Of a stretch of DNA of 20,366 bases, positions 1 to 10,000 are shown piece by piece. The DNA comes from Ichthyosporea sp. XGB-2017a. Its lineage: Eukaryota > Opisthokonta > Ichthyosporea. The stretch covers positions 6,989 through 27,354 of the forward strand of contig PDIM01000024.1 of NCBI GenBank assembly GCA_002811675.1, read 5' to 3'. The stretch's first letter is position 1; every line of letters begins with the position of its first letter. The notes under the pieces were generated by a model. That model was not told where the DNA came from. It saw only the letters and a list, made by a program, of their open reading frames with translations, and searched no databases. Made by a program: the position numbers and the translations under genes.

Positions 1-17
1 AAAAAAAAAAAAAAAAA
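1..17. repeat. A17 homopolymer at the window edge
   Basis: Seventeen consecutive A residues form the left edge. The true tract may be longer, because the window starts inside it. It fits a contig end caused by a homopolymer. Confidence 0.9.
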
Positions 18-88
18 GTAAATGGAAGATGGTTTGGTTTTTCAATCAGTGAACTTTTTGAAACAAAACAAAATTTGAAAAACTGCAA

Positions 89-89
<1 letters not shown>

Positions 90-156
<67 letters not shown>
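90..156. repeat. A67 homopolymer
   Basis: Sixty-seven consecutive A residues were counted directly. The length is extreme and is likely variable between reads or strains. It could be a microsatellite, a retroposed poly(A) tail or an assembly artefact; no element body or target duplication was recognised next to it. Confidence 0.9.
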
Positions 157-158
<2 letters not shown>

Positions 159-434
159 TTGAGACCTTCTGTTATGGGAATTATCAATCAGCAGAATGAC
201 CACAACACCTTCAACCAAAAACCAAAAAACCAAGAAGTAAGAACAGATCCAAAAATTGGCGGCCGGCTGCTTGCAAAAATTACAAGGGACACTCATAAAA
301 ATTGAAAGAAAAGGGAAACCCCCCCCGTCGCTATATTTGGGTGTGTTTTTGTTATTGGAGAGATTAGAGATTATTTGGATTATTTGGATCCCATGCACGT
401 TTAAGAAGATTTAAAGGAGTGTTACTTACTTCAG

Positions 435-448
435 CCCCCCCCCCCCCC
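435..448. repeat. C14 homopolymer
   Basis: Fourteen consecutive C residues lie about 160 bases upstream of the channel start codon, followed by a short CT-rich stretch. An eight-base C run lies at 319-326. No function can be assigned from the sequence. Confidence 0.85.
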
Positions 449-566
449 TTCCCTGCAGTGAAGCTACTATCAAAAGAAAAAAAATTAATAATTTATTGTT
501 ACTGTTGTTGGGATATCTTTACTCAAACAGAGCCAATACACTCCAAAAGAAGAAGAAGGCGATTTT

Positions 567-590
567 ATGAAAGTTAAGTTAGAGTTCTAA
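567..590 (+). promoter_or_regulatory. Possible 7-codon upstream ORF in the channel leader
   Basis: An ATG at 567-569 is followed by six sense codons and a TAA at 588-590, ending 18 bases before the channel ATG and in the same frame. If the transcript starts upstream of 567, this uORF could damp translation of the channel. The transcription start is unknown, so this is tentative. Confidence 0.3.
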
Positions 591-608
591 TTAAAGAGGA
601 GGAAGAGG

Positions 609-742
609 ATGGGGGCAACGAATGAGGCACCCACGATCATCTCCCTTGCCTATAACGGCTGTGTACTTGTTGCAGGATTGGCCTTCTTTTCCTTCTTTCG
701 CTTCAAGCGTGCGTGGATTTACTTTCATCGATTTCTCGTAGC
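609..742 (+). other. Coding exon 1 of the channel gene
   Basis: ATG at 609 opens 44 full codons plus two bases of a split Ala codon, completed by T829. The encoded peptide is a hydrophobic helix followed by a basic and aromatic segment, as expected for the extra N-terminal helix of OSCA-type channels. Without the splice, the frame ends at TAA 744-746, directly after the donor. Exon 2 alone has no ATG near its start and would lack this helix. Confidence 0.85.
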
Positions 743-3376
743 GTAAGTACACTCGCTTTGCTTTGTTTTGTTGAAAATTTTCATAAAACTAACTTGAAAT
801 CTGTTATTTAATCAATTGTCGATTATAGTACAGTGCCACCTCCGAAGCTTAGACTAGGCCCTTTTGAGTGGATCACTCAGACATTTTCGATTCCGGATGG
901 ATGTGTACTGCAAAGTGTGGGAATGGATGGATACTTTTTCCTTAGATATATATGGCTGTGGGTGCGTGTCTCTGGAATTGTGGGATTTGTATCAATGCTT
1001 GTGCTTTTACCGATCTATAGAACTGGGGGTCTGGATCAAGTGGGGCTGAATAGGTTCATGATTATCAATACAAATCACGAGTATGCGCTGTGGATTGCTG
1101 TGGTGATGCTATACGTGACTGTGAGTTTTTCTCTGTATGAAATCAGGAAGCTTATTTTGGACCTTAGGGAGATACGGGAGCAGTACTTGAAATGCAACTC
1201 TGCCCCGGAGGAGTATTCGGTTCTTGTTTTGGGATTGGACGAAGAGATTGATTCTGAAGCCAAGTTGGCATGTCTATTTAATAGAATGTATCCGGGATGC
1301 ATTTATAGAGTATCTATGGTCCGGTATTGTAGCAAACTGGGAAAAGCTATTCGAGGAAGAGATTCTGTTATTTTTAAAATGGATCGTTTGCATGCGAAGA
1401 TTAACAAGCTTGAAGCGAAGATTGATAGTGCAAAGGAAAGCAACCCTAAGAAAGTAGAAGGATTAGAAAAACAAAAGGCGGCTGTCCTAAAGGAGTGGGA
1501 AAAGGCTAAGGATCGCTTGAGAGAAGTGAACGAAAAGTTAATAGAGGTTAGAACAGGTAAAGCATTTGAGGAAGGGGAAGAGGATGATGAAAGTGTTGAA
1601 GAAAGTAAACTTCTTCGTAAAATGCAATGGAGGAAACACAAAACTTACTTTGAGAAATATCCGAATGCGAGGCATTTAATTGATGCATCAGTTGCTGAAG
1701 CTGAATCTTTGGACTTTGACACAGAAGGAGACAATCCTGTAAATTATAATACGAAAAACCTTACTCGTGAACAGATCAAGTTATACAAAAACATTCCGTA
1801 CTTTAATGCAGGGTTTGTGACTTTCAGTTCCAGGTCAGCAGCTGCGGCGGCTATACAAGTTGTTCACTCACATCGTACTGGCTCATATCGGGTGGAACAA
1901 GCCCCCCAACCAAAGGCTGTGTACTGGGGGCCACTGACCATGGATAGAAAAAAGCGCCGCAGAAGGAAATTTCTAAGCGCGTTGATTACCTTCACTTGCA
2001 TCGCTTTTTATGCTGTTCCAGCCTTGCTGCTTCAAAAGCTGGCTCAAATTGACACGACAAGCGACAAGAACGATTCAACAGACACATCGAATGACAATAC
2101 AGATATGTCGAAAGCGGCCGTTTCTGGGGTGCTGCCCTCTTTGCTGCTTTCTTTAACTGTAGGCTTGATTCCAACGTTCGTAGAACTTCTAGCCCGCTTT
2201 GCTGGGTACTATTCCAGAGGATTGGTGGATTCCTATGTGTACAAGACGATGCGCTTTTACCAGTTTTTCAATGTGTTTCTTGTTGCAGTTATTGGTGGCG
2301 CTGTTATAAATCAATTAGATGAAATCAAGGAAAATGGACTTTCGCGTACACTCGGAGAAAATTTGCCCGGTCAGTCAACCTTTTTTTTTAATTACCTGGT
2401 GTATAAAATTTGCACCGGTTTTCCTCTGGAGCTCTTGAACTTTTATAGCCAATTAAGTTCCACCTTGAAATTGGTTCTCAAATTCACCAAACGTCAACGG
2501 GACGCTACAAAGATCCTTGGTCGATCAAAAAAGCTTGGAAAGCGATACGCCACAATCTTGGTGTTTGTTTTAATCTACATGAGTTATTGCACAATTGCCC
2601 CTCTGCTCGTGCTCCCCAGTATCGCATATTTTTGTGGTTCTTATATTGTTTATAAGTACCAACTTCTATATGTATATAGTCCATCGTATGAAGACGGTGG
2701 GATGCTCTTTCCCGCCGTGATAAAAGACAGTGTTTATTCTGTTTTATTTGCCATTGCGGCTGTAGGGGGCCTTTTCTCTTTTAGAGGGCAAGATAGGTAT
2801 GCGTATGCGTGCATTCCTATTTGGGTAGTGGCTATACTGTATGTATTTTATATTGATAGGCTTCTGTCAGAGTTTCGTTTTTTGGGATTGATGGATGGTT
2901 GTATTGAAGACGAGGAAAGACAGGCTGCTCGGGAAGTGCAAGGAAATAGCACTGGAGACTTAAAATGTCTGAAAAACTGCCAATTTACAAATTTGCCATT
3001 TTTGGATAAAGGCGATGCCTATATTGATCCGAACATTGCCATAGAACCAGATGAATGGCAACCATATACGCACAAAAAGTTTTCTGATAGATTGATGGAA
3101 AATTGTGGGTTTACATCCATTTTCGATGAAAACACTGTTGTTTCACCCGATGGGCGATCGACCTCGTGGACTGGCAATGGTGTGTCAGACCTAGGTGAGG
3201 GCGTTTGCCTTGATCTTGAAAACACTCAAACCGCAATTCAAGGAAGCTTAAGTGATGACAAAATGAAGTTACAACACCCGTATGCGGTTCCCCCTGATGT
3301 GAATGAAAATGAAGATGCCGATGATGCAGCCGAGGGCGAAGCTGACATTCACGAGCTGAAGTCGCCACATGAATAA
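609..3376 (+). CDS. OSCA/CSC1/TMEM63-family cation channel, two exons
   Basis: This is a predicted mechanically or osmotically gated, calcium-permeable cation channel of the DUF221/RSN1_7TM family, at the plasma membrane or an internal membrane. Joining 609-742 to 829-3376 gives 893 residues. Exon 1 encodes the first membrane helix (about residues 8-31). Next come two helices (79-108, 131-148), a cytosolic PHM7-type domain (about 173-410), and the channel core (about 426-725). The core contains the family-typical segment YKYQLLYVYSPSYEDGGMLF near residue 650. The cytosolic domain carries a Lys/Glu-rich coiled coil and an acidic cluster (about 230-318). A KKRRRRK stretch precedes the core, and the tail after residue 725 is acidic. 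An in-frame TAA at 588-590 bounds the N-terminus. Family membership is clear. Ion selectivity, gating stimulus and location are inferred from relatives. Confidence 0.9.
743..828 (+). other. Spliceosomal intron, 86 bp
   Basis: The donor is GTAAGT at 743-748 and the acceptor is TAG ending at 828. A CTAAC at 789-793, 36 bases before the acceptor, is a plausible branch site. The intron is AT-rich. Splicing is phase 2 and joins the frames exactly, giving a continuous channel N-terminus. It is the only intron I can support in the window. Confidence 0.85.
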
Positions 3377-3377
3377 A
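3372..3377 (+). terminator. AATAAA overlapping the channel stop codon
   Basis: The hexamer AATAAA contains the TAA stop at 3374-3376. If it acts as the poly(A) signal, cleavage would fall roughly 10-30 bases downstream and leave a very short 3' UTR. The overlap may be chance. Confidence 0.3.
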
Positions 3378-4068
3378 AAGGTATTTATTGTTTTCTTTGT
3401 AAATGATGTAGGTACTACGTACGAGTCCAAAGTTTTCCTTTTTCCTTCCTTTAATGTTTTATTTGAAACAAAGGAATTATCTTTTATGAGACTAGTCTTG
3501 CAGAAAGGGTGTGGCAGGGAAAGCACGGGACTCGGGAGTAAAGGCAAAAGCCAGCTGTTTTAGGAATTATGAAAGACAAAGGCAACATGCACCAATGCCT
3601 AGCCAGGTCGCCGCTCCCTGTGCCGAGCATGCACACAAAAAAAAAAAGTCGAAAAGAAAATTGGTTGCCTGGACAACGGACTACGGAGAAAAAAGATTCA
3701 AAACAATAACTCGCGAAAAAAAAGTGAAAAATTGTCATTCACACAAATAGTCAGAAAATTCTGGCACTATGAGATTTTGCATAGATTTTGAATTTTTCTT
3801 TTATATTTTTTTGCAGGGAGCGCCGCTCCGTGTTTTTTTGGTTCAACATTCAACAAAAGGAACATGTCTTTTTGTTTCTTTATTTTTGATTCTATGAGAG
3901 ATCTTTTTTGTTAGTTCTCTTTATTTGCTTTTGATTTTTGTTTTCTTAGGCGTTTTCCAAATCATATTGGGCTTATTATTTTTCTAGGTTGTCTTTCTTT
4001 TTTTTTTAGAAGTGGTTAACGAAACAAAAAGAAAAGAGGGGCAACTGAAGTAAAGTAGAAAAAAGAAA
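3377..4068. other. Intergenic region between channel and dynein genes
   Basis: These 692 bases hold the 3' end of the channel gene and the promoter and leader of the dynein gene. The part from about 3750 to 4010 is T-rich. The 50 bases before the dynein ATG are purine-rich. Short frames such as 3511-3750 overlap others on the opposite strand and have low-complexity Lys or Phe content, so none is called. An ATG at 3864 would open a 16-codon uORF ending at 3914 if the transcript begins upstream of it. No RNA gene was recognised. Confidence 0.6.
3817..3829. promoter_or_regulatory. G+C-rich palindrome upstream of the dynein gene
   Basis: GGAGC-GCC-GCTCC is a 5 bp inverted repeat with a 3-base centre, about 240 bases before the dynein ATG and surrounded by T-rich DNA. 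Its right part, CGCCGCTCC, recurs exactly at 3609-3617. It could bind a dimeric transcription factor; no known motif is claimed. Confidence 0.3.
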
Positions 4069-7000
4069 ATGTCGACCCCAGGAGGATCCCAAAGGGGTTC
4101 TATGACTGACTTGTCAGGGGCTAATTTCAGCGTTAAGAATGTTCGGGAAGCAGTGGAGGGAAGTGTTCAAAATTTAATGGAAGGCGCAAAGGATAGAGAG
4201 GGAATGGGAATCAAAAACAAAAGCTCTTGGCGCAAGGCAAGTAAAGCCCAATTGGGAAGGCGCATGTCACAGCTTCATTTGGGAGAAATTGAAGATGCCA
4301 AGAAGCGGCAACAGAATATTGCTGCTATGAAGCACAAATTGAAGGCAACTTTGGATGATAGACATAAAAACATTATAGCCTGGGTGTCAAGAGCGGTAAG
4401 CACTGACGCTTCAGTCACGGAAAATGCCATCTTGGAAGAGGAGCAAATGCAGATTTTTAATGACTTTTTAAAAGCTGATGGAAGAAGAGTTTTGATGTTT
4501 TTCTTTTTGGACCCCAATTCTGAAGAAAGTAAGAATGGAATCAAACCTGGGATCAAAGAAAATATTTGTATTAGCGATGGCTCCGATGTACAATTGACTG
4601 GTGGCTGTGCGTACTTCATCAAAACGACACCAAAACAAATTGCGACGTCAAATATGTATCAAGAATTGAACTTCGGTATTATCGATACTTCTAAGGGGAG
4701 TATTCTTCAGAATCTTGAGGATATTATGCAAGGGGTACTTATTCCTAGCTTAAAAGCCCAGGGAAGCTGGGGCGAGCTAAAGACCGATAGTTCAGATACA
4801 ATTCAGAATTTTCTAGAGACCCTTGATAGATTCTCTGGCATTTTGAATGAAGCAAATGCATGTCTGGAAGACCAAGTAGATTTATTAGAGCCTGAAATCA
4901 ACGTTGAAGAGTACACAAAAGCGGCCGACTATGTTGCTGCTTCAAATAATCCAGAAGTTGTTGATGCTGTCGAGGATCTTGTTACCATCTGGAGCAAGCA
5001 AATTGATCAAGTTCTCGCAGAAAGTGAGCAGATGAGAAAAGAAGCTGACGACATCGGTCCTAAAGCCGAATTAGAGCATTGGAAGCATCGAATGTCGAAG
5101 TTCAATAGCTTGCTCGATCAAATCAAGAGCAAAAAATGTAAAGTGGTTATTGGAATTATGAACGCCGCAAAATCACGATCCCTGAAATCCTGGAAGGAGC
5201 TTGATAATCGCATAACAGATGCGGCCAACGAAGCAAAAGACAATGTTAAGTATTTATATACCCTTGAAACTTTTAGTGAGCCTCTGTACAAGAGAAATCC
5301 TGTAGAAATGATTGACCATATTCCTGGACTTATTAATGCCATTCGCATGATCCACAGCATTTCGCGATACTACAACACGTCGGAGAGAATGACTTCTCTG
5401 TTCGTTAAGATTACAAACCAAATGATTTCTGCCTGTAAACACTATGTTTATGCGGATGGATCTAAGATTTGGGAGCAGGATAGTGATCAGCTTATTGATA
5501 AACTCAATAATTGTATTGCGCTGAATGATGAATATCAGAAAAGCTTCCAAAAGGTCAAGCAAAAGCTTCAAGAGAGTCCTAATGAAAAGCCTTTTGATTT
5601 TAGTGAAATGTATATTTTTGGCAAGTTCGACACATTCTGCAAGAGACTTTCAAAAGTAATTGAAATGCTTACAACAATTAGCAGCTTTAACTGCTTGAAA
5701 GAAGTAAAGATTGAAGGCCTAGAACAAATTTATTCAAGGTTTAATCAGTCTGTTAGTATGATGAAGAAGAAACCATACGATATTTTGGATCATAGAAAGA
5801 TGGAATTCGACTCCGACTATAAAGATTTCTTGAAGAATGTTCAAGATATGGATGTCCTGCTGCAAAGCTTTTTGGACAAGTGTTTTGAAAAACTCCCATC
5901 TACTTCAAGAGCTCTTGACCTGTTGGTTAAATTTGAAAAGCTGGACAAATTGAACTTAGATTTGAACGAGAAGTATGCAAAAACATTTTCGCATTACGGA
6001 AAAGACATTGAATTTTGCAGGCGGCTTTATCAAAAGCTAAAAGATGATCCGCCCATTCCAAGAGATTCTCCTCCTATTGCCGGTCGCATTATTTGGGCGC
6101 GACAGCTTTTTAGAAAAATTGAAGAGCCTATGCTTGTGTTCCAGAAAAAGCCCAGTATTGTGAGGTCTTCAGAAGGAGTGAAAATTATACGCAATTACAA
6201 TAATGTCGCATCGGTATTAATGGAATTTGAAATGCTTTACCACAAGGCGTGGTTTAAGGTAGCCGATAGCGCCCGCTCTGGGCTCCAGGCCAGCTTACTG
6301 GTAAGACACCCTCAGACAGGAGAACTTTTTGTGAATTTTGATCCTGAAATTCCCAAACTTTTGAGAGAAGCTAAGCTCATCAAGCGCCTTAACTTGGAAA
6401 TACCAGAGGGAGTTCATACTCTTTGCTGCAGAGCGTCAAAGATAAAAGAGAACAACGACCTTCTTAACTATATGTTGGAGGATTATAATAATGTTATCCA
6501 GCATGTGCCGGCCATTCTAAAACCTCTTATTCAGTATTACATTAATAGAGTAGAAAATGCTTTAGACTCAGGAGTCTCTATGCTTAGTTGGACTTCACTT
6601 AACCTTGATCAATATTTATCACACATATATACCGAGTTGAGCGTTTTAAAAGATATTATTTCTAAATCTACAGACATTCTTGACTGCAGAATTCAAAGCG
6701 TGCTCGAATCTATTTCAAAAGCGTTTTTGGGTGCCGCTCCAGAGGACTGCACCTGGTCAACTGAACAGTACCTTCAAGAAACTGAAGCAAGGTCGGAGTC
6801 CCAAACATTAAACATAGAAGTTCAAAGTCAGATGATTGAACGGGCAGTTTTAGATCTTATTTTGATCCTAACAAAAGCAATTCCTGAAGAGTCTTTAACC
6901 GAAGAAATTAACAATGAATGCAAAGATTTGCAAGCCCATTTCAATCAAAAACTTCTGGATGGTCTTATTAGATGTACACGAGGGAGCTTGGATATGATAA

Positions 7001-10000
7001 AGAAGAAGCTAACCCCTGTTGTAGCTGATAGATACGGCATGAAGAAAAACATTCCAGTTCAAGCCGAAGTTCCATTTTTCGAGACAAACATTTCTTTAGT
7101 TATCCCAAATATTGTTGTCAGTCCTACACTGGATGACATTCAACAAGCACTGAACAAAAGTGCTGTGAGTATTTTGAATGTATCTAAAGGAATTTATCAA
7201 TGGAGTCAAGACCGCAATGTGGAGGATAAAACTTTGCTTAAATCCTATTTCAATGATGTATCAAACAACAAAGACATTGTTAAACTGGTTATGATGTTGA
7301 CTTCAGCAGTTAATTCCGCTAAAAAAGACATTTCCACGTTGTTGGAAGATCTTAGCAAGTATAATACAGTTTGGCAGGATGACAAAGACCAAGCAATTGA
7401 TGAATTTATGGCAGGAGACCCTATACTTTCAGACTTCGAAACTATGCTTCAAAAGTACGATAGTTTGGAGGAAGAAATTCTTCAGATTCCAGATACTTAT
7501 ATTATTAATTGCATTGAGCCTAACACTAAAGCTCTGAAAGCGGCATTGATAACTGAAACGCGAGCCTGGAAACAAAAGTACGGAAGTACGTTAAACAATA
7601 AGTCAAAGTCCGACCTGGAAAAGCTATCATCCTTTATTAATGAGATCAGTAAACGGTTATCAAGAAGTATTCAAGACTTGGATGATGTGCGCCAAGTTAT
7701 GAAAGCACTTACCGATTTGCGAGAAAATGAAGTTCGTGTAGAAATGGATATTTCTCCTCTAGAGGAATCTTATGCGATGTTAACTCGATATGAACTGCTT
7801 GGTGTAACTAAGGAAGAAAGCGAACGAGTAGATGGACTTAGATATGCCTGGCAAAAGCTCAAAGTACAGTCTTCAGAAGTCCAAGATAATCTTATTAAGC
7901 TACAGTCAGGATTTAAAGAGAAGCTGCTTACATCTGTCGAGGTATTCAGCCAAGATCAGCAAACATTTCTTAACGACTATTCTGATAAGGGACCCATGGT
8001 TCCGGGTATAAAACCACGAGAGGCTAGTGACCGATTAACGTTGTTTCAAAGACGCTTTGATGACATTTGGAACAAATATGAAATATATTCTGGGGGTGAG
8101 GAGCTTTTTGGACTTACTCAAACGGAATATCCTGAGCTGGTAACCACCAAGAAGGAGCTTAAACTTCTAAACAATTTGTATGGCCTTTACAACAGCGTTT
8201 TGGATTCTGTGAATGGATATTACGATATTTTATGGCAGGAAGTGGATATGGAAGCAATTAACATTGAGTTGCAAGAATTTCAGACAAAATGTCGCAAACT
8301 CCCAAAGGCCCTCAAAGAATGGGATGCCTATATTGAGCTGAGTAAAACTATATCGGACTTCTGCGAAACTCTACCTTTGATTGAAATGATGGCTAACAAA
8401 GCAATGCAGCCAAGACACTGGGAAGCAATAGCAAACCTCACAGACCACGTATTTCCTATTGAATCGGACACATTTCTTTTGCGCAACGTAATGGAAGCTC
8501 CACTTTTGAAATATAAAGAAGATGTGGAGGAAATATGTATAGCAGCAGTCAAGGAGAAGGAAATTGAAGCCAAGCTTAAGGTTGTCATGAGTGACTGGAG
8601 TGCCAATGAGCTTCAATTTGCCAACTTTAAAACCCGTGGCCCTCTTCTACTCAAAGGAAATGAGACCGCTGAGCTTCTTACCCTCATGGAAGATAGTTTG
8701 ATGGTGCTTGGCTCTTTGATGAGCAACAGATATAATGCTCACTTTAAGCCCCAAATCCAAAAATGGGTCCAGCAGCTTTCTACGTCCACTGAACTCATTG
8801 AACAATGGTTAATGGTTCAGAACCTATGGGTATACCTTGAAGCTGTTTTTGTAGGAGGTGATATTGCAAAGCAGTTACCCAAAGAAGCCAAGAGATTCCA
8901 AAATATTGACAAATCGTACGTCAAAATTATGCAAAAGGCTAATGAGACACCCAATGTAATCCAGTGTTGTGTTGGTGATGAAACTTTGCAGAACCTTTTA
9001 CCGCACTTAGCAGAACAGCTTGAAGTTTGTCAGAAATCACTGAGTGGATATCTAGAGTCTAAAAGAGCTGTTTTTCCAAGATTCTATTTTGTTTCGGATC
9101 CTGCTCTTCTTGAAATCCTTGGTCAAGCAAGTGATTCTCACACAATTCAGGCCCATTTGGTGAGTTGTTTTGATAATGTCAAAACGGCTACATTTCACGA
9201 AAAGGAATACGATAAAATTCTTGCTATTGCTTCTCGAGAGTCGGAATCATACGACTTGACTACTCCTGTTTTAGCGCAAGGCAATGTTGAAGTGTGGCTT
9301 GGGGCCCTCTTAGTTGCCATGCAGAAGTCTTTGAATGATATTATCAGATTTGCCAATGCTGAAATCAATAAGTCGCCATTTAACTACGAAGAATTTTTTG
9401 GTAGATTTCCCTCTCAAGTCGGTCTTCTTGGTCTCCAGATGATCTGGACTAGGGATAGTGAAGAAGCTTTACAGTGTGCAAGAAGTGATAAGAAAATCAT
9501 GCCCGCAACAAACCAAAAGTTTCTTGATGTCCTTAATATGCTAATTGCGGTTACAACGCGAGACTTAACAAAGATGGAAAGAGTCAAGTATGAAACTCTT
9601 ATCACCATTCATGTTCACCAGCGAGATGTGTTTGATAATATGGTTAAAATTCATATTAAAGCTGTTAATGACTTTGAATGGCTTAAGCAAGCCAGATTTT
9701 ATTGGAAAGAGGATTTGGATACTACCCTTGTTCAAATTACGGATGTTAACTTCCTTTACCAGAACGAATTTCTGGGCTGTACGGATCGACTTGTCATTAC
9801 TCCGCTGACTGATAGATGCTACATCACCCTTGCACAAGCACTCGGAATGTGCATGGGGGGTGCTCCCGCTGGTCCTGCTGGAACTGGCAAAACAGAGACC
9901 GTCAAAGATATGGGGCGAGCTTTGGCTAAGTATGTAGTTGTCTTTAATTGCTCGGATCAAATGGATTATCGTGGGCTGGGTCGAATTTATAAAGGGCTTG

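Larger units (their letters stand above)
1..608. other. Non-coding upstream region of the channel gene
   Basis: This A-rich stretch holds homopolymers (A17, A67, C8 at 319-326, C14 at 435-448) and no convincing gene. The open frames at 42-398 (-) and 75-305 (+) run through the A67 tract, so they are poly-Phe or poly-Lys artefacts. The last hundred or so bases are probably promoter and 5' leader of the channel gene. No clear TATA box or initiator could be fixed. Confidence 0.6.

Noticed and set aside
42-398. 118-residue open frame on the minus strand and a 76-residue frame at 75-305 on the plus strand
   Set aside because: Both are read through the A67 tract and give long poly-Phe or poly-Lys runs. 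No domain or start context supports them.
3484-3750. Overlapping open frames on both strands between channel and dynein genes (79 and 84 residues)
   Set aside because: They overlap each other on opposite strands, have biased composition and match no family I recognise. Most likely they are chance frames in UTR or promoter DNA.
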